Program-made: the position numbers and the translations under genes | Notes under the pieces: generated by a model | What the model was told of the DNA's origin: nothing | Database searches by the model: none | The model's input: the letters and a program-made list of their open reading frames with translations, nothing else | Origin: an uncultured Planctomycetaceae bacterium | GTDB lineage: Bacteria; Planctomycetota; Planctomycetia; Planctomycetales; Planctomycetaceae | Reading direction: 5' to 3' | Assembly: GCA_913031625.1 (NCBI GenBank) | Contig: CAJWGB010000002.1 | Span: forward strand, 23,465-87,464 | Length of the DNA: 64,000 bases | Shown here: in pieces, positions 53,339-62,849 of the stretch | Numbering within the stretch: the stretch's first letter is position 1 | How the letters are laid out: the number at the start of each line of letters is the position of its first letter

Positions 53339-54637
53339 ATGCCCCGTGGAAATTCTCGTCGTGACTTTATGCATGTGGGGTTCTGTGGCGGAGTCGGCCT
53401 GACTCTTGCTCAGTACCTGCAGATGAAGAGCGCTCAGGCGGATCTGAAGCATTACGAAAGTGTTGAGGGGACAGCTAAGTCTGTCATCTTCATCTACCTT
53501 CCCGGTGGATGTGCTCACCAGGAAACGTTCGACCCGAAACCATACGCGCCGATCGAGTATCGTGGGCCGATGAAGCACATCCAGACGAACGTGGGTGGTA
53601 CGTTCATCAACGAGATGTGGAAGAATACAGCTCAGGTTGTCGACAAGATCGCAATCTGCCGCTCAATGACTCACGGTGAGGCGGCTCACGAGCGTGGTAC
53701 TCACAACATGTTCACGGGATATCGTCCGAGCCCGGCTCTGAAGTTTCCGAGCATGGGATCTGTTGTCACCCATGAGTTTGGTCCGCGCAACAACATTCCA
53801 CAGTACGTCTGTATTCCGAACCAGCCGAATGAGTTCGCCGGCACGGGATACCTGAGCTCGTCGTTTGCACCGTTCAGTCTCGGTTCTGACCCTGCCAGCG
53901 GCAGCTTCACCGTTCGTGACCTGAAGCTTCCAGGTGGAGTGGATGACAAGCGGTTTACTCGCCGCCGCAACGTTCTGGAAGCAGTGAACGAGCACTTCGT
54001 TAATAAGGAAAAGGCAGACTCTCTGGATGCTGTTGACACCTTCTACCAGCGTGCTTACGGCATGGTTGGTTCTCAGGCTGCTCGTGATGCGTTCGACCTG
54101 AATAAAGAACCTGCCAAGCTGCGTGATGAGTACGGCCGCAACACAGCGGGTGCTCGTATGCTGATGGCTCGACGTCTGGTTGAAGCGGGTGCTCGGTTTG
54201 TCACACTCACCTATGGTGGCTGGGACATGCACAATAACATTGACGGCAGCATGAAGAGTCAGGCTCCTGCACTGGACCAGGCTTATGCTCGCCTGATTCG
54301 TGACCTCGAAGAACGCGGTCGCCTGAAGGACACACTCGTCTGCATCGCCAGTGAGTTCGGCCGTACGCCGAAGATCAATGGCAATGCTGGTCGAGACCAC
54401 TGGCCGAAGGTGTTCAGCGTTGTGCTGGCTGGTGGCGGTATCAAGGGCGGTCAGGTTTACGGTACCTCAGACGCGACTGCCAGTGAGCCGGAAGACAAGC
54501 CACTGACTGTCGTTGACTGGGCAACCACCATCTACCACTGCCTCGGCATTACGGCTGACAAGGAACTGATGGCTCCTGGTGACCGACCAATTGAAATTGT
54601 TGACGGTGGCAAGGTTCGCAAAGAACTGATTGCTTAG
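53339..54637 (+). CDS. DUF1501 protein with twin-arginine-type signal
   Basis: The track start is a TTG at 53333; ATG 53339 (MPRGNSRRDFMHVGFCGG) is preferred and exposes a Tat-like SRRDFMHVG motif followed by a hydrophobic stretch. The 432-residue protein belongs to DUF1501, an alkaline-phosphatase/sulfatase-superfamily relative: SVIFIYLPGGCAHQETFDPKP at the start, RSMTHGEAAHERGTHNMFTGY, TLTYGGWDMHNNIDGSM and CIASEFGRTPKINGNAGRDHWPK at the metal positions. It is normally co-encoded with DUF1549/1553 proteins, as here two genes on. Probably exported folded; function unknown. Codon use is CGT/GGT-rich. Confidence 0.92.
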   Translation: MPRGNSRRDFMHVGFCGGVGLTLAQYLQMKSAQADLKHYESVEGTAKSVIFIYLPGGCAHQETFDPKPYAPIEYRGPMKHIQTNVGGTFINEMWKNTAQVVDKIAICRSMTHGEAAHERGTHNMFTGYRPSPALKFPSMGSVVTHEFGPRNNIPQYVCIPNQPNEFAGTGYLSSSFAPFSLGSDPASGSFTVRDLKLPGGVDDKRFTRRRNVLEAVNEHFVNKEKADSLDAVDTFYQRAYGMVGSQAARDAFDLNKEPAKLRDEYGRNTAGARMLMARRLVEAGARFVTLTYGGWDMHNNIDGSMKSQAPALDQAYARLIRDLEERGRLKDTLVCIASEFGRTPKINGNAGRDHWPKVFSVVLAGGGIKGGQVYGTSDATASEPEDKPLTVVDWATTIYHCLGITADKELMAPGDRPIEIVDGGKVRKELIA

Positions 54638-54657
54638 TCACCTTCACAGCAGAAACG

Positions 54658-54687
54658 AACGCTGCGCTTCCATAGAAGCGCAGCGTT
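54658..54687 (+). terminator. Hairpin after DUF1501
   Basis: AACGCTGCGCTTC-CATA-GAAGCGCAGCGTT is a perfect 13-bp stem 20 bases after the stop; only ATTT follows, so it may attenuate or stabilise the 5' part of the transcript rather than fully stop it. Confidence 0.7.
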
Positions 54688-54874
54688 ATTTCACATACAG
54701 GCCGACGGCCTCCAACCTGAATCCTGCCTGCCTCCCCGACAAAACATCCCACCTTAGTCACACCACCCGTGTGTTGCATATCCCTGAATTGATGAATTGT
54801 GTTTCATTCTGTTCAGGTCCACATACAATTTCGAAATCAAATTCGGCATTCCTTTTCCATAGGGGGGAACTGTA

Positions 54875-57328
54875 ATGCGAAGTCGCATTCTGTTCGCACT
54901 GCTTCTTGTGACGGCCTGCGTAAGTGCTCAGGCTGCTGATCCGGCTTTGAGTCTCATTATGCCGCGTGGTATTCAGCGTGGCGCCGAGCATGTCCTGACC
55001 TTCTCGGGAGCTCGGCTGAGTGACGCCGAAGAGATTCTCTTCTACGAGCCCGGCTTCGAGGTCATTAAGATTGAACCGGATCCCAAGAACGCCAACATCG
55101 TTCGTGCCACCGTGAAAGTGGCAGCTGACTGTGAGCTCGGCGAAAAGACGGCTCAGGTCCGAACGAAGTCCGGGATTTCTGACTACCGAACGTTCTTCGT
55201 TGGCGCTTTGCCAGCTGTGCCGGAGAAGGAACCAAACACAGAATTCACCACTCCACAGCCGATTGAGCAGAATGTCACCGTTGAAGGTGTCGTTCAGAAT
55301 GAGGACGTCGACTACTACGTTGTGGAAGCAAAGAAGGGACAGCGACTGGCCGCTGAAGTCGAAGGCATGCGATTCGGTCAGACGCTCTTTGACCCCTACA
55401 TCGCGATCCTCGACTCTCGTCGTTTCGAACTTGCCGCTGCAGATGACTCACCACTGGTGAAACAGGATGCAGTCGTTTCGGTCATGATCCCGGAAGACGG
55501 TAAGTACTACATTGAAGTCCGTGAAAGTGGCTACGGCGGAAACGGGAACTGCCGATACCGACTGCACGTTGGTCAGTTTCCCCGACCAACCGCCGTGTAC
55601 CCGGCAGGTGGCAAAGCGGGTGAAGAGGTTGAATTCACCTTCATTGGTGATGCCGGTGGCCCTATCAAAAAGAAGATCACTCTGCCTGCAGACGGCCGCA
55701 CTGAGATGATGGTTTTTGCGGAGGATGCCAACGGGATCAGCCCATCTGGTCACACCATTCGCATTGCTCAGGACGGAAACGCGTTTGAGCAGGAGCCCAA
55801 CAACTCACTGGCAGAAGCCACTCCTGCTGCGTTCCCGGCTGCCTTTAATGGTGTGCTGGAAAAGGCGGGTGACCATGACTACATCAAGTTCACCGCCAAA
55901 AAGGGCCAGACATACGAAGTTGAGTGCTACGGCCGTCGAATTCGCACGGGTGTTGATCCGGTCATGCATCTGTTTCAGGTGAGCACCGGCAAATCGCTGG
56001 CTGGCAACGATGACTCTCGAAGTCTTGACAGTTACTTCCGTTTCACATGTCCGGCGGATGGCGAATACGCCATTCGAGTCATGGATCACCTTCAGCGAGG
56101 TGGCGAAGACTTTGTTTATCGTGTCGAGTTCCAGCCAGTTGTTCCAAAGCTGACCCTGGGGATTCCTCGTGTGGCTCGCTACTCACAGAGTCGCCAGCGG
56201 ATTTATGTTCCAAAAGGCAACCGATTCGGGACCATCATTTCTGCGAGCCGTGTGAACTTTGGTGGTGAGCTTGTTCTGGAAGACATGGAACTGCCTCCCG
56301 GCATTAAGATCATCGCCCAGCCAATGCCCTCTAACCTCAACACGATGCCCGTCATCTTCGAGGCAACGGCAGACGCTGAACTGAGTGGTGGACTGTTTGA
56401 CTTTAAAGCCAAACTCAACGATCCAGCCAAGAGCATCAGCGGTAAGTTCCAGAACCGAGCTGACTTTGTGATCAGCAGTCCTGGTCAGTCACTGTATTCA
56501 TGGAAGGACGTTCAGAAACTTCCGATTGCCGTGATTGACGAGCTGCCGTTTTCCATCGAAATTCAGCAGCCAAAAGTGCCAATCGTTCGCAACGGAAGTA
56601 TGCAGCTGAAGATTGTGGCGAAGAAGAAAGAAGGCTGGGATGAACAGATCAATGTTCAGTTCCCATTCCGACCACCAGGTATTGGTGCGACGAGCTCCAT
56701 CAATATTCCAAAGGGTAAGACGGAAGCTTTCTATCCGCTGAGCGCCAATGGCAGCGCCGCAATCGGCACGTGGCCGGTGTATGCGATTGGGTCATCTAAC
56801 GTCGGTGGTGCAGCATGGGCAGCCACTCAGATGGCTTCTCTTGAGATTGCAGAGCCATACGTCGGCATCGCCATGCAGCGAGCCAGTGTGGAACTGGGTC
56901 AGGAGACCGAAATCGTTGCTGAGATCTCAGTCCTCAAAGATCTGGCTGCTCCGGCGAAAGTTGAGTTGCTGGGTCTGCCTCATAAGGTCACGACTGAGCC
57001 AATGGAGATCACGAAGGACACAAAGGAACTGGTCTTCAAGATTAAGACGGCCACCGACAGTCCTGCCGGAAACCACAAGAACATCTTCTGCCGCGTGATC
57101 GTGACAGAGAACGCAGAACAAATTACTCACTCACGTGTGGGCGCCACCGAACTTCGAGTCGACAAGCCGCTGCCAAAACCGGTTGCTGCTCCGCCACCGA
57201 AGAAAGAAGAGCCCAAAGTTGTGAAGAAGGAAGAGCCTAAGCCGCCAGTTGTCAAACGACTCACACGGCTGCAGAAGCTCCGACTTGAAGCGAAGAAACA
57301 GGCCGCTGGCGAAGCCGGCGAAGAGTAA
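54875..57328 (+). CDS. Secreted protein with pre-peptidase C-terminal (PPC) domains
   Basis: The 817-residue protein follows a strong AGGGGGG ribosome site and has a signal peptide (MRSRILFALLLVTACVSAQAADP). An Ig/IPT-like N-terminal domain (SLIMPRGIQRGAEHVLTFSGARLSDAEEILFYEPGF) is followed by two PPC-type beta-sandwiches (EKEPNTEFTTPQPIEQNVTVEGVVQNEDVDYYVVEAKKGQ, about 115-225; EQEPNNSLAEATPAAFPAAFNGVLEKAGDHDYIKFTAKKGQ, about 305-415), further beta-rich domains and a Pro/Lys/Glu-rich C-terminus (PPPKKEEPKVVKKEEPKPP). No peptidase domain is present, so it is probably a structural or binding protein. It begins about 240 bases after DUF1501. Confidence 0.9.
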   Translation: MRSRILFALLLVTACVSAQAADPALSLIMPRGIQRGAEHVLTFSGARLSDAEEILFYEPGFEVIKIEPDPKNANIVRATVKVAADCELGEKTAQVRTKSGISDYRTFFVGALPAVPEKEPNTEFTTPQPIEQNVTVEGVVQNEDVDYYVVEAKKGQRLAAEVEGMRFGQTLFDPYIAILDSRRFELAAADDSPLVKQDAVVSVMIPEDGKYYIEVRESGYGGNGNCRYRLHVGQFPRPTAVYPAGGKAGEEVEFTFIGDAGGPIKKKITLPADGRTEMMVFAEDANGISPSGHTIRIAQDGNAFEQEPNNSLAEATPAAFPAAFNGVLEKAGDHDYIKFTAKKGQTYEVECYGRRIRTGVDPVMHLFQVSTGKSLAGNDDSRSLDSYFRFTCPADGEYAIRVMDHLQRGGEDFVYRVEFQPVVPKLTLGIPRVARYSQSRQRIYVPKGNRFGTIISASRVNFGGELVLEDMELPPGIKIIAQPMPSNLNTMPVIFEATADAELSGGLFDFKAKLNDPAKSISGKFQNRADFVISSPGQSLYSWKDVQKLPIAVIDELPFSIEIQQPKVPIVRNGSMQLKIVAKKKEGWDEQINVQFPFRPPGIGATSSINIPKGKTEAFYPLSANGSAAIGTWPVYAIGSSNVGGAAWAATQMASLEIAEPYVGIAMQRASVELGQETEIVAEISVLKDLAAPAKVELLGLPHKVTTEPMEITKDTKELVFKIKTATDSPAGNHKNIFCRVIVTENAEQITHSRVGATELRVDKPLPKPVAAPPPKKEEPKVVKKEEPKPPVVKRLTRLQKLRLEAKKQAAGEAGEE

Positions 57329-57400
57329 CGCGTCTTATCTGAAAACATTCGTTCACTGACCGGGAGCCGGATGGCTCACAACTTACCGGGAATCATGACT

Positions 57401-59842
57401 ATGAAGTCTCTACGAATTGCAGCCGCACTGACCCTCGCTGTCAGCGCCACGGGAATTGGACGTGCTCAGGAAGCACCTCAACCGGTCTCCATTAACGTCG
57501 AACCTGCCGACGTCAGCCTGACCAACGTACGGGATCGACAATCAGTCCTCGTTCAGGCAGTGATGCCAAACGGCCTGACCTTCGATGTGACCGAAAAGGC
57601 CACATGGAAGATTGAGAATCCCGCGTTTGTGAAGCAGGATGGGAATACGTTCCTGCCTGTAGCAGACGGAACAACAAAGGTCACGGTGACCTATGGTCCT
57701 CATACCGTGGAAGTTCCGGTTGCCGTCACGGGTGCGACGACTGATCTGCCGATCAGTTTTCAGCTGGATGTGATGCCGGTCTTCATGAAGTCCAGCTGTA
57801 ACAACGGCAGCTGCCATGGGGCTGCTCGCGGTAAGGATGGATTCCGCCTGTCTCTGTTTGGCTTTGACCCCCAGGGTGATCACTATCGTCTGACACGAGA
57901 AATCCCGGGTCGACGCATCAATCTTGCACTGCCTGAGGAAAGTCTGCTGGTTGAGAAGTCAGCCGGTCTTGTTCCACACACCGGTGGAAAGCGAATGGCA
58001 GTTGGTGATGAGCAGTACAACACACTCGTCCGCTGGTTGAAGTCGGGAGCACCCAATGACCCGAAACCAGCCGAGGTTCCCAAAGTCCTGTCTGTTGAGC
58101 TCTACCCCAAAACCGCTGTGATGGACGGCGAAGGGGAAATGCAGAAACTGACCGTACGAGCGAAGTACTCAGACGGAACAGACCGCGATGTCACCTCACT
58201 GGCCTACTTCAGCAGCAACAACGAAACCGCTGCTGAGATCACTCAGAAAGGTGTCGTGACGGCTCACGAGCGTGGTGAAGCATTCATTATGGCTCGCTTC
58301 GAAACCCACACAGTGGGCTCACACTTTATCGTGCTGCCCAAGGGGCTGAATTACAAAGATCCAGAGACTCCGGAATTCAACTACGTTGACACTCTGGTCC
58401 ACAACAAGCTGCGGAAGCTGCGAATCTCACCTTCAGAGATCTGCACCGACGAGCAATTCCTTCGTCGCGTCTTCATCGACATCACCGGCACCATGCCGAC
58501 CGCCGAAGAGCACGCCAAGTTTCTCGCTGACACAGATCCAAAGAAGCGTGAAAAGGTCGTTGATCAGCTGCTGCAGCGAAAAGAGTTCGTGGACATGTGG
58601 GTGATGAAGTGGGCCGAGCTGCTGCAGGTTCGCACGATCAATAATCGTGTGGCTCGCAAGCCGATGCTTCGCTACTTCAACTGGCTGCGTGACAAGATCG
58701 CCACCAACACACCAACCGACGTGATGGTGAAGGAATTGCTGGCCTCCAAGGGAGGGACGTTCAGCAGTCCGGCCACCAACTACTATCAGACGGAAACCGC
58801 CACACTGAAGGTTTCGGAAAACGTCGCACAGGTGTTCATGGGCATGCGAATCCAGTGTGCTCAGTGTCACAACCATCCATTCGACCGATGGACGATGGAT
58901 GACTACTACAGCTTTGCCGCCTTCTTCTCACAGATCGGTCGCAAGCGTGCGGAAGACCCTCGTGAACAGATCATTTTCAATAGTGGTGGCGGCGAAGTAC
59001 GACACCTCGTCGGCAACCGTGTGATGGCTCCCAAGTTTCTCGGCGGTGAAGTGCCTGATCTGAAGGGCCGTGACCGTCGTGAGGTCATGGCGGAATGGCT
59101 CGCGTCTCCACAGAACCCATATTTCGCCACGAATCTTGCGAACATTGTCTGGGCGCACTTCTTCGGTCGCGGAATCATCCATCCGGTTGATGACGTGCGT
59201 GTCAGTAACCCACCAGTGAATGCGGAATTGCTCACTGAACTTGGCAAGCGATTCACGGAATACAATTATGACTTCCGACGTCTCGTTCGTGATATCTGCA
59301 CTTCTCGAACCTATCAGCTTTCCACGCAGACCAACCCGTCAAATGCGACCGACCACAGTAACTTCGCTCATGCAGAGCTGCGACGCCTGCGTGCGGAAGT
59401 GATGCTGGACTGCATCACCAACGTGACGTCGACCACGGACAAGTTCCCTGGCCTTCCGGTTGGTGCTCGAGCCGTCCAGATTGCGGATGGGAACACATCG
59501 ACTTACTTCCTGACTACCTTTGGACGAGCCAAACGGGAAACAGTTTGCTCGTGCGAAGTGAAAATGGAACCAAACCTGTCTCAGGCTCTGCACCTGATGA
59601 ACGGTACTACGGTCAACACCAAATTGCGTTCTGGTGGCCTGATTCCGGCCATGCTGGCTGAGAAGCAGACACCTGAACAGATTATCGGTGAACTTTATCT
59701 GCGATGCTTCTGTCGTAAGCCGACGGAAGCGGAACTCAAAAAGCTCACTGCGATTGCGACAGAAGAAGAGAACCCTCAGGCCGCGCTGGAAGACATTTTC
59801 TGGTCGCTGCTGAATTCACGAGAGTTCCTCTTCAACCATTAA
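57401..59842 (+). CDS. Big2-PSCyt-Big2-DUF1549-DUF1553 secreted protein
   Basis: ATG 57401 gives MKSLRIAAALTLAVSATGIGRAQ, a clean signal peptide; 57371 adds ten residues. Domains in the 813-residue protein: Ig-like Big2 (about 28-120), a cytochrome-like segment with CNNGSCHG, a CX4CH spacing (about 125-230), second Big2 (about 235-325), DUF1549/PSCyt2 (about 340-535, with QCAQCHNHPFDRW) and DUF1553/PSD1 (about 560-790, SPQNPYFATNLANIVWAHFFGRGIIHPVDD). It is the normal partner of DUF1501 proteins. Probably periplasmic or envelope-located; redox and glycan roles are guesses. It starts 72 bases after the PPC gene. Confidence 0.92.
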   Translation: MKSLRIAAALTLAVSATGIGRAQEAPQPVSINVEPADVSLTNVRDRQSVLVQAVMPNGLTFDVTEKATWKIENPAFVKQDGNTFLPVADGTTKVTVTYGPHTVEVPVAVTGATTDLPISFQLDVMPVFMKSSCNNGSCHGAARGKDGFRLSLFGFDPQGDHYRLTREIPGRRINLALPEESLLVEKSAGLVPHTGGKRMAVGDEQYNTLVRWLKSGAPNDPKPAEVPKVLSVELYPKTAVMDGEGEMQKLTVRAKYSDGTDRDVTSLAYFSSNNETAAEITQKGVVTAHERGEAFIMARFETHTVGSHFIVLPKGLNYKDPETPEFNYVDTLVHNKLRKLRISPSEICTDEQFLRRVFIDITGTMPTAEEHAKFLADTDPKKREKVVDQLLQRKEFVDMWVMKWAELLQVRTINNRVARKPMLRYFNWLRDKIATNTPTDVMVKELLASKGGTFSSPATNYYQTETATLKVSENVAQVFMGMRIQCAQCHNHPFDRWTMDDYYSFAAFFSQIGRKRAEDPREQIIFNSGGGEVRHLVGNRVMAPKFLGGEVPDLKGRDRREVMAEWLASPQNPYFATNLANIVWAHFFGRGIIHPVDDVRVSNPPVNAELLTELGKRFTEYNYDFRRLVRDICTSRTYQLSTQTNPSNATDHSNFAHAELRRLRAEVMLDCITNVTSTTDKFPGLPVGARAVQIADGNTSTYFLTTFGRAKRETVCSCEVKMEPNLSQALHLMNGTTVNTKLRSGGLIPAMLAEKQTPEQIIGELYLRCFCRKPTEAELKKLTAIATEEENPQAALEDIFWSLLNSREFLFNH

Positions 59843-59846
59843 CCCG

Positions 59847-59862
59847 TTCCGCATGTGCGGAA
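59847..59862 (+). repeat. Short hairpin between operon genes
   Basis: TTCCGC-ATGT-GCGGAA, a perfect 6-bp (up to 7-bp) stem just after the stop of the DUF1553 gene, without T-run. Possibly an RNA-processing or stability element. Confidence 0.45.
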
Positions 59863-59986
59863 TAAATCGATCAGGCAGACAGCGCCATTCAATGTGAAAT
59901 TGAGTGGCAAAGTCTGCCGATTTCGAAAACAGGTCAATACAAATAAACCCTGCCGTCTGTGCCGTTTCGACTCACCGGAGACGAAC

Positions 59987-62689
59987 ATGTCCTTCAACAG
60001 ATTTGCCCTGCTGGCTGCCTTCCTGCTTGTCGCTTCTTCCGTCCATGCTCAGGACAAAAAGAAGAAGATCAACTTTGAGGATCACGTGAAGCCCATCTTT
60101 CGGGCCAAGTGCGCCAGTTGCCATAACACCAACAAGAAGACGGCAGATCTCGACGTCACGAACTATACGGCCCTGATGCAGGGTGGTGGTTCGGGTGCTG
60201 CGATCGAACCGGGCAGCCCGGATGACAGTTATCTGTTCATGGTGATTAACCATGACACAGAACCGTACATGCCACCGGAGTCTGACAAGCTCCCGGACGA
60301 GATGATTCAGACGGTCAAGACATGGATCGAACTGGGTGCACCCGAAACATCCACAAGTAAGGTGACACTTCCCAAGAAGGAAAAGGTCAACCTCAGTGTG
60401 GACGTTGCGGCGGGTGCTCGACCGGAAGGCCCACCACCATTGCCGGATGTTCTGTCACTGGAACCTGTTGTTCACACCGAAGCCACGACAGCTGTTTCTG
60501 CAATTGCGACCAGTCCATGGGCAAAGCTGATTGCCGTCGCCGGTCAGAAGCAGGGGATCCTTTACAGTAGTGAAACACTGCAGCCGCTTGGCGTGCTGCC
60601 ATTTCCTGAAGGACAGGCCCGCGTACTGAAGTTCAGCCGGACTGGTGGACTTCTCCTGGCAGGCGGTGGACATGGTGCCGCCAAGGGCCTTGCTGTTGTC
60701 TGGAATGTTCGAACGGGCGACCGCGTAATGGAAGTCGGTGACGAGCTGGATGAAGTTCTGGCCGCCGATATTAGCGCCGACCAGTCGATGGTTGCTTTGG
60801 GTGGTCCCGGAAAGATTGTTCGCGTCTACAGCACGGCGACTGGTGAACTGGCCTATGAGATCGTCAAGCACACCGATTGGATTTACTCTCTTGAGTTCAG
60901 CCCGGACAGCGTTCTGCTGGCAACGGGGGACCGTGTGGGTGGACTGCACGTCTGGGAAGCATACACCGGTCGACAGTACCTCACGCTTAACGGACACAAG
61001 GGTGCCATTAACTCAGTCTCATGGCGAATCGACAGTAACGTTCTGGCATCAGCCAGCTCTGACGCTGCCGTGAAACTCTGGGAGATGGAGAACGGTCGCA
61101 ACATCAAGTCATGGAACGCCCATGGTGGCGGAACAGAATCGATGGAGTTCTGCCGGGATGGTCGCATCGTGACCTGCGGTCGTGACCGCACCACCAAGAT
61201 CTTCGATCAGAATGGTGCCCAGCAGCGAGCGTTTGAGGCATTCGGCGATCTTGCTTTGCGAGTTAGCCACTGCGACGAAACAAACCGAGTCATTGCCGGT
61301 GACTGGACGGGCGAGATTCGCGTCTGGAAGGTCGAAGACGGTGCACGTGTCGGTAACCTGACAACGAACCCACCGCTGCTCCAGGCACGCGTGACTGCGG
61401 CAGAGGCTGCGGTAACACCGCTCAGGCAGAAGCTCGCAACAGCCAGTACCGGCCTGGACACTGCCAGCAAGGCAAAGGCTGCTCACGTCAAAGTAATCGA
61501 TACCGCTAAAGCTGCGTATGCGACTGCAACCAACACTCTGGCAGATCGTAAGAAGGGACTGGAGTCTCAGAAGACACAGCTGGAAACCGAGAAGAAGGCT
61601 CAGGCGTTGAAGCAGCAGCATCTCGCCAAACTTCAGAAAGCTGTGCCTCAGCTCAAGGCAGCTGCAGACAGCGCAGCCGCAGTCCTCGAACTGATGAAGG
61701 ACGACGCAGAACTCAAGAAAGCTGTTGAGGCGATTCAGGGACACCACAAAAAGCGTTCCGAAGAGCTCACGAAGACCGATGCCGAGTACAAGGCTCAGAC
61801 GGCCAATGTCACTAAGTGGACGGGTATCGTGGACGCCACCACCAAACAGATTCCGGTCGACGAGAAGCAGGTTGCTGCCACGAAAGCTGAGCTGGACAAG
61901 CAGACGGCTGCTCTTAAGCCATTCGACGAGAAGGTGGCTGCTGCTCAGGGAGTTGTGAACGCCGCTCAGGCAGAGGTCAATACGGCCGTTGCAACGGTTG
62001 CCCGCTGGAAAGAGTACGTTGCACTGCGAGATGAACTGACGGCTCTTGCTCAGAAGAAGACGGCTCGTGATGAAGTTCTGCTGGCCTCACTGGAAGCAGA
62101 CGCAGAACTGAAGGAGAAGACTGACGGCATCGCAGCCAGCCAGCAGGTTGTCTCAACCAGGACGAAGGAGATCGCGGACTCAACTCAGAAGAAGAAAGAT
62201 CTCACCACAGCAATTGATGGGTACAGCAAAGAGCTGACCGGTGTGAAGGACATGATCGGTCGCCACGAGAAAGCGATTCCGGCACTGCAGAATGCGGTTG
62301 CTCAGGCGAAGGCTGCATTGGCCTCATTGCCAGCCGATGCGGAACTCAAGGCGGCTGCGGATATGCTGACCAAGACTGTGACAGCCAAGACAACCGGACT
62401 GGAGCAGCTGAAGGCCAGGATGGCGGCCACTGACAAACAGATGAAGGATTCTCAGACGGCACTGACTGGCGTCAACACGGCAATCACAGCTGCTCAGAAA
62501 GAGATGACGACTCACCAGGCAATGGTGAAGAAGCTGACTGAGGAAGCTGCTCCGATTCAGAAGGCGGCCGACGAAGCAAAGACGAAGCTGACTGCAGCCG
62601 AAGGCGAACTGGCGAAGGCACAGGCTTTGGTCGATGCTCGCAAAGAGAAGTTGCGCCCTCAACTGCAGGTGACTCAGGCCGCTCGGTAG
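59987..62689 (+). CDS. Planctomycete cytochrome-WD40-coiled-coil secreted protein
   Basis: ATG 59987 (MSFNRFALLAAFLLVASSVHAQ, signal peptide, GGAG upstream) is preferred over 59855. The 900-residue protein has a cytochrome C-type domain (about 25-115, CASCHNTNKKTADLDV... YMPPESDKLPDEMI), a WD40 propeller of roughly seven blades (about 150-455, for example VYSLEFSPDSVLLATGD-like and VSWRIDSNVLASASSDAAVKLWE), and a 430-residue Ala/Lys/Glu/Thr-rich coiled coil to the C-terminus. Three spaced segments DDAELKKAVEAI, EADAELKEKTDGI and PADAELKAAADML suggest internal repeats in the coil. Last gene of the block; it may be a scaffold reaching through the envelope, which is inference. Confidence 0.9.
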   Translation: MSFNRFALLAAFLLVASSVHAQDKKKKINFEDHVKPIFRAKCASCHNTNKKTADLDVTNYTALMQGGGSGAAIEPGSPDDSYLFMVINHDTEPYMPPESDKLPDEMIQTVKTWIELGAPETSTSKVTLPKKEKVNLSVDVAAGARPEGPPPLPDVLSLEPVVHTEATTAVSAIATSPWAKLIAVAGQKQGILYSSETLQPLGVLPFPEGQARVLKFSRTGGLLLAGGGHGAAKGLAVVWNVRTGDRVMEVGDELDEVLAADISADQSMVALGGPGKIVRVYSTATGELAYEIVKHTDWIYSLEFSPDSVLLATGDRVGGLHVWEAYTGRQYLTLNGHKGAINSVSWRIDSNVLASASSDAAVKLWEMENGRNIKSWNAHGGGTESMEFCRDGRIVTCGRDRTTKIFDQNGAQQRAFEAFGDLALRVSHCDETNRVIAGDWTGEIRVWKVEDGARVGNLTTNPPLLQARVTAAEAAVTPLRQKLATASTGLDTASKAKAAHVKVIDTAKAAYATATNTLADRKKGLESQKTQLETEKKAQALKQQHLAKLQKAVPQLKAAADSAAAVLELMKDDAELKKAVEAIQGHHKKRSEELTKTDAEYKAQTANVTKWTGIVDATTKQIPVDEKQVAATKAELDKQTAALKPFDEKVAAAQGVVNAAQAEVNTAVATVARWKEYVALRDELTALAQKKTARDEVLLASLEADAELKEKTDGIAASQQVVSTRTKEIADSTQKKKDLTTAIDGYSKELTGVKDMIGRHEKAIPALQNAVAQAKAALASLPADAELKAAADMLTKTVTAKTTGLEQLKARMAATDKQMKDSQTALTGVNTAITAAQKEMTTHQAMVKKLTEEAAPIQKAADEAKTKLTAAEGELAKAQALVDARKEKLRPQLQVTQAAR

Positions 62690-62849
62690 CCCCGGTTGCG
62701 TTGGGAGTTCAACGACCACCTGTGTTCGGTTGGCCGTCTTATTTACAGGTCAGCTTTTGACCCGACACAATCGCGCTTCTGTTGCCGGAACTCGCTTTGT
62801 TTGTTCCGGCCTGGTTCAACTCGCCGGTCCTGCTTGGGTCAGCCGCAGC

